Assembly: GCF_002305875.1 (NCBI RefSeq)
Contig: NZ_CP022098.1
Span: forward strand, 2,666,001 to 2,730,000
Source of the DNA: Cystobacter fuscus
Lineage (GTDB): Bacteria > Myxococcota > Myxococcia > Myxococcales > Myxococcaceae
Length of the DNA stretch: 64,000 nt
Direction of reading: 5' to 3'
Position numbers and translations under genes: made by a program. Positions 16,908-24,598 of the stretch are shown one piece after another; position 1 is the stretch's first letter, and each line of letters opens with the position of its first letter. The notes beneath the pieces are model-generated. The model searched no databases and had not been told where the DNA came from. It saw only the letters and a list, made by a program, of their open reading frames with translations.

Positions 16908-18293
16908 TCACGTCCCGAGCACGGCCACCGGCGCCGGCTCGGCGGGCGACACGAGCGACTTCTTCTCCCACGCCCGGCTGCGCCAGCGCATCCACATGAT
17001 GATGCCGCGCGTCCACTCGTCCGCCGCGATGGCGAGCCACACGCCCGCCAGTCCCAGGTGCAGCTGGAAGGTCAGCACGTACCCGAGCGGCAGGCTCATG
17101 CACACCATGGAGCCGAAGGCCGCGTACACGGTGAACGTGGCGTCTCCGGCGGCGCGCAGGGAGTTGACGAGCACGAGGTTGAAGGACCGCCCGGACTCCA
17201 GCACGAGGCTCAGGACGATGACCTGGGAGGCGAGCTGGATGATGTCGCCATTGGTCGTGAACAGCCCGAGCAGGGGCTTGCGCAGGAGGATGGCCACGGC
17301 GTCCACCAGCACGGTGAGCGCCACGGACCACTTCAAGCTGCTCAGGGCGCGGTGGTAGGCCTCCTCCGCGCGGCTCGCTCCCACCAGCCGTCCGATGAGG
17401 ATGGACGTGCCGATGCCGATGGCGAGGCTGAACAGGAAGATGTACTGCGAGATGGCGATCGCGTATTGCCGCGACGCCAGCGCCACGGAGCCCAGGAGGG
17501 TGACGTAGTACAGGAAGATCGTCTGGCAGACGTGGTACGTCACCTGCTCGACGGCGGCGGGCAGGCCCACCTTGAGGATCTTCCGGATGTACTCGCGCGA
17601 GAACGTCACGTAGTCGCGCGCCACCATCCGCACGTCCATCACCCGGTAGAGCATCCACACGAACACGGCGAGCGCGATGGCCCGGCTGAACACGGTGGAG
17701 ACCGCCGCCCCGGCCACGCCCATGCGGGGCAGACCCAGGTGGCCGAAGATGAGCGCCCAGTTGCCGAGCACGTGCAGCGCGTTCATCCCCATGGCCACGT
17801 ACATGGACTCCTTGGTGAAGCCGTACGTGCGCAGCAGGCTGGAGAACACGTTGATGAGGGCCTGCAGGAAGATGAAGCCTCCGGCGATCCCCATGTAGGT
17901 CCGCGCGCTGGCCAGCACCACGCCTTCCAGGTTCATCCGCTCCAGCAGCGCTCCGCCGCCCAGCAGCAGCGCCGCGCTGACCAGGATGCCGAGCAGGAGG
18001 TTCAGCGTGATGGCGAGCGCGGAGATCCGCGCCGCTTCCTCGCCCCGGCGCGCACCCAGGTACTGGGCCACGACGACGGAGGCGCCGTTGCTGATGACCT
18101 CCATGATGAGGATGCAGACGAAGATGTATTGGTTGACCACTCCGACGGCGGACACCGCATCGTCGGAGACCCCGCTGAGCATCAGCGTGTCCGCCGTGCC
18201 CATCAGCATGAACAACAAGAACTCGAGGAAGATGGGCCAGGTCAGCCGCATCAATCCGGGAGCGGAGTGCGCTGACGTGGTGTCGGTATGCAT
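16908..18293 (-). CDS. MATE-family multidrug/toxin exporter
   Basis: The ATG at 18293 places the first transmembrane helix 15 residues in, giving 461 residues; longer in-frame extensions are Arg/Gly-rich and unlikely. About twelve hydrophobic helices occur in two similar halves. The first contains LMRLTWPIFLEFLLFMLMGT and DTLMLSG, the second GLPAAVEQVTYHVCQ and a matching GIGTSILIGRLVGA, typical of NorM/DinF-like MATE carriers. These inner-membrane proteins export organic cations or lipidic compounds using Na+ or H+. It converges on the helicase gene with a 19-bp gap. Confidence 0.9.
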   Translation of the reverse strand: MHTDTTSAHSAPGLMRLTWPIFLEFLLFMLMGTADTLMLSGVSDDAVSAVGVVNQYIFVCILIMEVISNGASVVVAQYLGARRGEEAARISALAITLNLLLGILVSAALLLGGGALLERMNLEGVVLASARTYMGIAGGFIFLQALINVFSSLLRTYGFTKESMYVAMGMNALHVLGNWALIFGHLGLPRMGVAGAAVSTVFSRAIALAVFVWMLYRVMDVRMVARDYVTFSREYIRKILKVGLPAAVEQVTYHVCQTIFLYYVTLLGSVALASRQYAIAISQYIFLFSLAIGIGTSILIGRLVGASRAEEAYHRALSSLKWSVALTVLVDAVAILLRKPLLGLFTTNGDIIQLASQVIVLSLVLESGRSFNLVLVNSLRAAGDATFTVYAAFGSMVCMSLPLGYVLTFQLHLGLAGVWLAIAADEWTRGIIMWMRWRSRAWEKKSLVSPAEPAPVAVLGT

Positions 18294-18622
18294 GGACGCG
18301 TATTTCCTTTGCCGCCCCGGCTCTCTCATGCCCTCGTTGGGCTGTCGAGCGACAAGACCCTGACAGTTAACGGCTGGGGTGAGACAGCGCTCCTCTATCT
18401 GCTCGCCTTCCCTTCCTCGTCCCCCCTCACGAGGGGTGTGGCTGGTACCTCCACGAGAGCCCGTCCACCCCCACCGGGCGTGCGAGCCAGGCCGTGTGCC
18501 ATGGGAGCGAGCGGACGGGAGTCCGCGCCTCGTGTGGGTACCAACCACTCTCGAGGCCCTACGGGCGGCCAGTAGCGGCGAGGGTGTGAAGGCGGAGCGC
18601 GAACGGACGGGAGACGACAAGG
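18294..18622. other. Intergenic region, no gene seen
   Basis: About 330 bases lie between the MATE start and the deaminase promoter. It contains a small hairpin (CCCCT-CACG-AGGGG near 18424) but no supported gene or conserved RNA. It should include the MATE promoter. Confidence 0.4.
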
Positions 18623-18651
18623 TTGAGAGAGGTTTTCCGGACCCCTAGGAT
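18623..18651 (+). promoter_or_regulatory. Sigma-70-like promoter of the deaminase-SDR operon
   Basis: TTGAGA (18623-18628) and TAGGAT (18646-18651) are separated by exactly 17 bp. Transcription would start near 18658, giving a very short leader that includes the AAGGAAGGAA ribosome site before the ATG at 18675. Confidence 0.5.
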
Positions 18652-18674
18652 GCCCGGCAAGGAAGGAACCCGAC

Positions 18675-19835
18675 ATGGCTTCGATTCGTGACGACGAGCT
18701 GCCCAGCTCGACTGGCATACCCTCATCCGCGCGCCGGGTGGACTGGGTCGCACCCCCGGCGCTCCCCGTCACCGAGGAACTGCTGCGCGCGCTGCCCAAG
18801 ACGGACCTGCACTGTCACCTGGATGGCTCGATGCGGCTGCGCACCATCCTCGAGCTGGCCGAGCAGCAGAAGGTCCACCTGCCCGCGGACACCGAGGAGG
18901 GCCTCGCCAAGGCGATCCACATGGGCGAGGTGTGCAAGAGCCTCGAGGACTACCTGGTCGCCTTCGACGTGACGCTCTCGGTGCTCCAGACGGCCGAGTC
19001 GCTCTACCGCGCCGCCTACGAGCTGGCGGTGGACGCGGCGGCGGAGAACGTGCGCTACCTGGAGGTGCGCTACTCGCCCGCCCTGCACCTGAAGAAGGGC
19101 CTGAAGATGACGACGGTCATCGACTCGGTGCTCGAGGGCCTGCGGGTGGCCAAGCGCGAGACGGGCATCAAGTACGGCGTCATCGTCTGCGGCATCCGCC
19201 ACATCAACCCGCAGACGTCCATGCGGCTGGCCGAGCTGTCGGTGGCGTACAAGAACCGCGGCGTCATCGGCTTCGACCTGGCGGGCGCCGAGGCGGACTT
19301 CCCGGCGAAGGACCACAAGGAGGCCTTCCAGCTCATCCTGCGCAACAACGTCAACTGCACCGCGCACGCGGGCGAGGCCTTCGGGCCCGAGTCCATCTCC
19401 CAGGCCATCCACTACCTGGGCGCGCACCGCATCGGCCACGGCACGCGGCTGCGCGAGGACGGAGACCTGCTCAACTACGTGAACGATCACCGCATCCCGC
19501 TGGAGGTGTGCCCCTCCTCCAACGTGCAGACGGGCGCGGTGCCGAGCCTGGACGCGCACCCGCTGAAGTTCTACTTCGACTACGGCCTGCGCGTGACGAT
19601 CAACACGGACAACCGGCTCATCACCGACACCACGGTCACCAAGGAGCTGTGGCTGTCGCACAAGGAGATCGGCCTGTCGCTGGAGGACCTGACCACCATC
19701 ATCGTCTCCGGCTTCAAGAGCGCCTTCCTGCCGTCGCGAGAAAAGCAGGACTTCCTGCGGCAGGTGAATGATGAGATCACTCGCACGCTCGCCGCCTTCG
19801 AGAAGCGGCCCCAGGTGGTGAAGCAGCCGGCCTGA
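18675..19835 (+). CDS. add: Adenosine deaminase
   Basis: This 386-residue amidohydrolase converts adenosine (or deoxyadenosine) to inosine. The zinc ligands are visible: His46 and His48 in DLHCHLDG, the histidine in TAHAGE together with its catalytic glutamate, HRIGHGTRL, and the aspartate in TINTDNRL. The block LEVRYSPALH is also typical. A 40-residue N-terminal extension precedes the barrel. A good ribosome site and a 17-bp-spaced promoter lie upstream, and an SDR gene follows 24 bp downstream. The NTDN form of the last motif is common in bacterial members. Related aminofutalosine or adenine deaminases cannot be fully excluded. Confidence 0.88.
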   Translation: MASIRDDELPSSTGIPSSARRVDWVAPPALPVTEELLRALPKTDLHCHLDGSMRLRTILELAEQQKVHLPADTEEGLAKAIHMGEVCKSLEDYLVAFDVTLSVLQTAESLYRAAYELAVDAAAENVRYLEVRYSPALHLKKGLKMTTVIDSVLEGLRVAKRETGIKYGVIVCGIRHINPQTSMRLAELSVAYKNRGVIGFDLAGAEADFPAKDHKEAFQLILRNNVNCTAHAGEAFGPESISQAIHYLGAHRIGHGTRLREDGDLLNYVNDHRIPLEVCPSSNVQTGAVPSLDAHPLKFYFDYGLRVTINTDNRLITDTTVTKELWLSHKEIGLSLEDLTTIIVSGFKSAFLPSREKQDFLRQVNDEITRTLAAFEKRPQVVKQPA

Positions 19836-19859
19836 GCCGGAGAAAGGACGCGGTCGTCA

Positions 19860-20639
19860 ATGGAGCTGGAGTTGAGTGGCAAGGTGTTCCTGGTGACGGG
19901 AGGTTCGGACGGGCTGGGCGCGGCGGTGGCCCTGCGTTTGGTGAAGGAAGGGGCTCGCGTGGCCATCTGCGCGCGCAACCCCGAGCGCCTGGAGGCCTCG
20001 GCCTCGGTGCTGCGCGGTGCGGGGGGCGACGTGCTGGCGGTGGTGGCGGACGTCACCCGCGGCGAGCACGTGGATGCCTTCGTGGACGCGGCGGCGGCGC
20101 GCTGGGGCCGGGTGGACGGGCTGGTGAACAACGCGGGGGCCGCGGCGGCGCGGCCCTTCGCCGACCTGGACGACGCGGCGTGGGAGGCGGACCTGCAGCT
20201 CAAGCTCTTCGCCGCGGCGCGGGCGTCCCGGCGCGCGCTGCCCCACCTGCGCGCGGCGGGCGGCGGCGCCATCGTCAACGTGCTGGCCATCGCGGCCAAG
20301 GCGCCGGGGGCCCAGTCGATGCCGTCCTCGGTGTCCCGGGCGGCGGGCATGGCGCTCACCAAGTCCCTGTCGAAGGAGCTGGGGCCCGAGGGCATCCGGG
20401 TGAACGCGGTGCTGCCGGGCCTCATCGAGAGCGGCCAGTGGGAGCGTCGCGCGCTCGCCACGAGCCAGCCGGTGGAGACGGTCTACTCGCAGCTCTCCAA
20501 GGGCTCCGGCATTCCGCTTGGCCGCGTGGGCAAGGCCGAGGAGTTCGCCGACGTGGTGGCCTTCCTGCTCTCGCCGCGCGCGGGCTTCGTGAGCGGGGTG
20601 GCTCTCAACGTGGACGGTGGTCAGTCCCCCGTCGTGTGA
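19860..20639 (+). CDS. Atypical short-chain dehydrogenase/reductase (SDR)
   Basis: This 259-residue Rossmann protein has TGGSDGLGAAVALRL for cofactor binding, LVNNAGAAA, and the C-terminal GPEGIRVNAVLPGLI and GVALNVDGGQS blocks of classical SDRs. The catalytic YxxxK is not there: the aligned position reads SSVSR (in PSSVSRAAGMALTKSL), so Tyr is Ser and Lys is Arg. Some divergent SDR subfamilies carry this change and have unclear activity. It is encoded 24 bp after add and probably co-transcribed. It may be a reductase using another residue or a non-catalytic paralogue. Confidence 0.8.
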   Translation: MELELSGKVFLVTGGSDGLGAAVALRLVKEGARVAICARNPERLEASASVLRGAGGDVLAVVADVTRGEHVDAFVDAAAARWGRVDGLVNNAGAAAARPFADLDDAAWEADLQLKLFAAARASRRALPHLRAAGGGAIVNVLAIAAKAPGAQSMPSSVSRAAGMALTKSLSKELGPEGIRVNAVLPGLIESGQWERRALATSQPVETVYSQLSKGSGIPLGRVGKAEEFADVVAFLLSPRAGFVSGVALNVDGGQSPVV

Positions 20640-20745
20640 AGTGTGAAGATTCCCTGGCGCTCTCCCCGGCCTCCGGGTGGAATCGGGCGGCGCGGGACCC
20701 CTGGGGCTCGCGACCGCTTCACGCATTCACACGAGGGGAACGCAC

Positions 20746-21204
20746 ATGGAACCATTTCCTGAGAACCCGCCGGGCTCGCAAGGCCCGGGCTCACGCGCCG
20801 CGGCGCTCGAGGAGGTGAGCTCACCGGCCATCCTGTTGATGGTGACGGCCGGGCTGGGCATCGTGATGTCGTTGTTGAGCCTCATCTGGTCCGCGGTGAT
20901 GGGGACGCAGGAGATTCCTCCCGAGCTGGCCTCGGATCCGAACGTGGGCAAGTACGTCCCGTTGATCCAGCGCATGCAGTCCTTCAGCAGATTCTCCACG
21001 GTCATCAGCCTCCTGCTCGGTGGCGTGACGTTCTTCGGCGCCCTGAAGATGAAGAAGCTGGAGAACTTCGGCCTGTCCATGGCCGCCGCCATCATCGCCA
21101 TCATCCCGTGCTTCCAGCCGTGTTGCTGCCTCGGCATCCCGGTGGGCATCTGGGCGCTGGTGGTGATCAACAAGCCGGAAGTGAAGTCCGCCTTCCGCGG
21201 CTAG
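20746..21204 (+). CDS. Small membrane protein, unknown function
   Basis: The ATG follows a GAGGGGAA site, giving 152 residues. Three hydrophobic segments are visible at about 26-50 (AILLMVTAGLGIVMSLLSLI), 84-102 and 110-142. The last includes a Cys/Pro-rich turn (CFQPCCCLGIPVGIW). The N-terminus is Pro/Gly/Ser-rich. Similar small tri-helical proteins are common in myxobacteria; I know no function. The gene ends at a strong terminator hairpin. Confidence 0.7.
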   Translation: MEPFPENPPGSQGPGSRAAALEEVSSPAILLMVTAGLGIVMSLLSLIWSAVMGTQEIPPELASDPNVGKYVPLIQRMQSFSRFSTVISLLLGGVTFFGALKMKKLENFGLSMAAAIIAIIPCFQPCCCLGIPVGIWALVVINKPEVKSAFRG

Positions 21205-21220
21205 GGGCCGGACACACGAC

Positions 21221-21252
21221 GGCCCGCCTCCACGAGCCGTGGGCGGCGGGCC
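21221..21252. terminator. Bidirectional hairpin terminator
   Basis: GGCCCGCC and GGCGGGCC form a perfect 8-bp outer stem. CCACG-AGC-CGTGG forms a perfect inner stem. It lies between the convergent membrane-protein and glgC genes. There is no U-tract, as is usual in high-GC genomes. Confidence 0.75.
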
Positions 21253-21270
21253 GGGTGGACATCGCGGGAC

Positions 21271-22500
21271 TCAGGCGACCTTCATGCCCTTGGGGATGAC
21301 GACCACGCCGCCCGCGGTGACGTGGAAGCGGCGCCGATCCTCCTCGAGGTCGTAGCCGATGGTGGTCTCCTGGGGGATTTCCACGTTCTTGTCGATGATG
21401 GCGCGCCGGATGCGGCAGCGCCGCCCGATGGTGACGTTCTCGAAGAGCAGCGAGTCCTCGATCTCGGAGAACGAGTTGACGCGCACCTTGGGTGAGAGCA
21501 CCGAGCGCCTCACGTGGCCGCCGGAGATGATGCACCCCTCGCTCACCAGCGAGTCCATGGCGTGGCCCACGCGCTTGTGCTCCTGGTCGGCGAAGACGAA
21601 CTTGGCCGGCGGGAAGTTGTTGGGCTGGGTGTAGATGGGCCACCGGTCATTGTAGAGGTTGAACACCGGGTTCACCTCCACCAGGTCCATGTTGGACTGG
21701 TAGTACGTGTCGATGTTGCCCACGTCCCGCCAGTAGCCGCGCTCCTTCTCCTCCTGGCCGGCGATGACGTTGGTGGCGAAGTCGTACACGTACACCGGCT
21801 CGCGCTTGTACAGCTCGCTGATGATGGACTTGCCGAAGTCGTGGGCGCTCGACTCGATGGCCGCGTCGCGCACCACCTCCTGCACCAGCGACTGGGTGGT
21901 GAAGAGGTAGTTGCCCATGGACGCCAGGCAGTACTTGTCGTTGCCCGGCATGGGCGGCGGGTTCTTGGGCTTCTCCACGAAGCCGCGCATGCGCCCGTCC
22001 GGCCCCACGTCGATGATGCCGAACTCCCGCCCCTCGTGCAGGGGCACGGGGATGGCCGCCACCGTGCAGGCGGCCTTGCGCTCGACATGGAAGTCGAGCA
22101 TCTGCCGGCAATCCATCCGGTAGATGTGGTCCGCGCCGAAGACGAAGATGTGGTCCGGCTCCTCGTCGGTGATGATGTTGAGGTTCTGGTAGATGGCGTC
22201 CGCGCTGCCCTTGTACCAGTCCATGCCGGTGCGCATCTGCGCGGGCACCGTCTCCACGTAGTGGTCCAGGAAGGCCGTCATCCGCCAGGCGCGCGACAGG
22301 TGCTTGTTGAGCGAGTCGCTCTTGTACTGGGTGAGCACCTTCATCCGGTAGATGCCGGAGTTGGCGAAGTTGGAGAGGACGAAGTCGATGATGCGGTAGC
22401 GACCGCCAAAGGGGACGGCCGGCTTGGCGCGTTCACGAGTCAGGGGTTCGAGCCGGGTTCCGGCCCCCCCCGCGAGGATCATTGCCAGCAATTTCGCCAT
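21271..22500 (-). CDS. glgC: Glucose-1-phosphate adenylyltransferase (ADP-glucose pyrophosphorylase)
   Basis: The 409-residue enzyme makes ADP-glucose from ATP and glucose-1-phosphate, the committed step of bacterial glycogen synthesis. The N-terminal nucleotidyl-transferase motif is [23 protein letters not shown]-like, followed by [10 protein letters not shown], the catalytic [10 protein letters not shown] block, GFVEKPK (sugar-phosphate binding) and a C-terminal left-handed beta-helix. The ATG at 22500 is the only start directly before the motif. It is monocistronic in this window; glycogen synthase and branching enzyme are not present, but glgX is found at 36.3 kb. Confidence 0.95.
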   Translation of the reverse strand: MAKLLAMILAGGAGTRLEPLTRERAKPAVPFGGRYRIIDFVLSNFANSGIYRMKVLTQYKSDSLNKHLSRAWRMTAFLDHYVETVPAQMRTGMDWYKGSADAIYQNLNIITDEEPDHIFVFGADHIYRMDCRQMLDFHVERKAACTVAAIPVPLHEGREFGIIDVGPDGRMRGFVEKPKNPPPMPGNDKYCLASMGNYLFTTQSLVQEVVRDAAIESSAHDFGKSIISELYKREPVYVYDFATNVIAGQEEKERGYWRDVGNIDTYYQSNMDLVEVNPVFNLYNDRWPIYTQPNNFPPAKFVFADQEHKRVGHAMDSLVSEGCIISGGHVRRSVLSPKVRVNSFSEIEDSLLFENVTIGRRCRIRRAIIDKNVEIPQETTIGYDLEEDRRRFHVTAGGVVVIPKGMKVA

Positions 22501-22633
22501 AGGGTGCGCCAAGTTAGCTGGAGGGCGAGACCCCGCAAGCCCGCTCTGGCGGCATCGTTGAGTAGCGAAACTGCGCCCTCCTGACGGGCGCTCGTGGCTT
22601 CCCACGGGGCAGCCGTGCTATGTCTTCCGGGCG

Positions 22634-23518
22634 ATGGCTGGCGACGAAACCCGAGTAACCAAGATCTCCGCGATCAAGGATCTGGCGAGCACGGTCGATG
22701 CGGAATGCTGCATCGTGCAGATTCACGGGCCGGAGCTGGGCAAGAAGTACACGCTCCTGGAACATGAATTCACCATAGGACGTGAGGAGGGCAACCACAT
22801 CGTGGTGGACCTCGACAACGTCTCGCGCCGGCACGCGCGCATCATCCGCATGCAGGGGCGGATGTTCGTGCAGGACCTGGGCTCCACCAACGGCACCTAC
22901 CTCAACGATCAGGAGGTGACGCAGGAGACCCCGCTGCGCAGCGGCGATCTCATCAAGGTGGGGGGCTCCATCTTCAAGTTCCTCACCGGTGACAACGTGG
23001 AGCTGCAGTACCACGAGACCATCTACACGCTCACCATCCAGGACGGCCTCACCGGCATCAACAACAAGCGCTACTTCCTGGAGTACCTGGAGCGCGAGAT
23101 GGGCCGGTGCCACCGCTACGGGCGCCCCCTGACGCTGATGCTCTTCGACATCGATTTCTTCAAGAAAATCAATGATGTCCACGGGCACCTGGCGGGTGAC
23201 TACGTGCTGCGCGAGCTGTCGCAGACCCTCAAGCGGCTGGTGCGCAAGGAGCAGTGCTTCGCGCGCTACGGCGGCGAGGAGTTCGCGGTCGTCATCCCCG
23301 AGGACGGCGGCGACAAGGCTCGCATCTTCGCGGAGAAGATCCGCCGCACCATCGAGGAGAAGCAGTTCGTCTTCGAGAACCAGGAGATTCCCGTCACCGT
23401 GTCCCTGGGCGTGGCCGACATGACGCCCGACATGGTGGAGCCGCTCCAGTTCATCAAGATCGCCGACGCCAATCTCTACAAGGCCAAGAAGGCGGGCCGC
23501 AACCGCGTGATCGGCTAG
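22634..23518 (+). CDS. FHA-GGDEF diguanylate cyclase
   Basis: The 294-residue soluble protein has an N-terminal FHA phosphothreonine-binding domain (residues about 50-110: FTIGREEGNHIVVD, VSRRHARI, DLGSTNGTYLN). A GGDEF domain follows, with catalytic RYGGEEF and the substrate-site stretch FDIDFFKKINDVHGH. The intact GGEEF loop and metal aspartates suggest it makes cyclic di-GMP. The product-inhibition I-site RxxD is degenerate (RKEQ), so feedback by c-di-GMP may be weak. The FHA domain implies control by a Ser/Thr kinase. It converges on the elb operon. Confidence 0.92.
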   Translation: MAGDETRVTKISAIKDLASTVDAECCIVQIHGPELGKKYTLLEHEFTIGREEGNHIVVDLDNVSRRHARIIRMQGRMFVQDLGSTNGTYLNDQEVTQETPLRSGDLIKVGGSIFKFLTGDNVELQYHETIYTLTIQDGLTGINNKRYFLEYLEREMGRCHRYGRPLTLMLFDIDFFKKINDVHGHLAGDYVLRELSQTLKRLVRKEQCFARYGGEEFAVVIPEDGGDKARIFAEKIRRTIEEKQFVFENQEIPVTVSLGVADMTPDMVEPLQFIKIADANLYKAKKAGRNRVIG

Positions 23519-23531
23519 CCACCCCAGCCAT

Positions 23532-23553
23532 CCTCCCCCTGTGCCGGGGGAGG
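23532..23553. terminator. Bidirectional hairpin terminator
   Basis: CCTCCCCC-TGTGCC-GGGGGAGG is a perfect 8-bp stem with a 6-nt loop, placed between the convergent FHA-GGDEF gene and the last elb gene. Confidence 0.7.
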
Positions 23554-23569
23554 GTGGGGCGGAAGTGAC

Positions 23570-24598
23570 TCAGGTCCCCTCGCGCAGCTCGGCCAGCCGG
23601 CCCTTGGTGCCCGGCAGGTGGCTCGGGGCCATGCGCGTGTAGAGGTACTTCACGGTGTCGTGGAGCGTCTCGTGGACGTCGCGGGCGTGGAAGCCCAGCT
23701 CGCGCTCGGCCTTGGCGCTGTCCAGCCAGAACCAGTGCTCGCCGATGTCCACCTCCTGGGGATCCAGGGTGGGCTTCGTGCCGCGCCACTTCGCCACCTG
23801 CTCGAGGAGCCTGGCGCCCAGCACGTTCACCCGCGGGGGCAGCTTGAGCCGGGGGGCGGGCACGCCGGTGAGGCGCTCGAGGCGCTGGAAGAAGTCCCAC
23901 ATGGACAGGTTCACACCCATGAGGTGGCGCCCGTACACCTCGCCGCGCGTGAGCGCGTTGACGAAGGCGTCGGCCAGGTCGCGCACGTCCACGAAGGAGA
24001 TGCCGCCACCGGGCATGGCGGGAATCTCCCCCTGGAGGAACTTGAGCACCGTCCACGTGGACGACAGCCGGTCATCCCCCGGCCCCATGAGGAGGCTCGG
24101 GTTGAGCACCACGAGGGGAATGGCGTGCTGGCGGCAGAACTCCAGCGTGAGCTTCTCCTCGTAGATTTTCGACAGGTAGTAGGGCCAGCGGCCCACCACC
24201 TCGATGGGGTAGTCGTCCTCCTCGGTGCGCACGCGCTCCTCCTTGGACACGGCGATGGTGCCCGAGGTGGAGGCGAGGATGATGCGCCGCAGGCCCGCCT
24301 CGCGCACGTCGTGGAGCAGCGCGCGTGTGCTGTCCACGTGCAGCTCGTACATGCGCCGCGCGTCCTTGTCCTGGAAGGAGACGAGCCCCGCCAGGTGGTA
24401 GAGCGCCTGCACGCCGTCGAGCGCCCGGCGCACGGCCTCGCGGTCCTTCAAGTCCCCGGGGATGAACTCCACGCCCTCGAAGCCCGGGCCCTTGGGACGG
24501 GAGCGGCCGATGACGCGCACCTCGTGGCCAGCGGCCACCAGTCGGGGCACCAGGTGCGAGCCCAGGAAGCCCGTGCCTCCGGTGACGAGCAGCTTCAC
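23570..24598 (-). CDS. elbE: NAD-dependent epimerase/3-beta-HSD-like reductase, ElbE
   Basis: This 342-residue extended SDR has VTGGTGFLGSHLVPRLV for NAD binding and YYLSKIYEEK with the catalytic YxxxK. LYHLAGLVSF and the C-terminal region match the NAD-epimerase/3-beta-HSD family. The GTG start overlaps the elbD stop (GTGA), so it is translationally coupled. Gene order and content match elbE of the Myxococcus xanthus ether-lipid cluster, as I recall it. Its exact step is not established; an oxidoreduction of the alkyl or acyl chain is plausible. The name rests on cluster conservation. Confidence 0.8.
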   Translation of the reverse strand: MKLLVTGGTGFLGSHLVPRLVAAGHEVRVIGRSRPKGPGFEGVEFIPGDLKDREAVRRALDGVQALYHLAGLVSFQDKDARRMYELHVDSTRALLHDVREAGLRRIILASTSGTIAVSKEERVRTEEDDYPIEVVGRWPYYLSKIYEEKLTLEFCRQHAIPLVVLNPSLLMGPGDDRLSSTWTVLKFLQGEIPAMPGGGISFVDVRDLADAFVNALTRGEVYGRHLMGVNLSMWDFFQRLERLTGVPAPRLKLPPRVNVLGARLLEQVAKWRGTKPTLDPQEVDIGEHWFWLDSAKAERELGFHARDVHETLHDTVKYLYTRMAPSHLPGTKGRLAELREGT

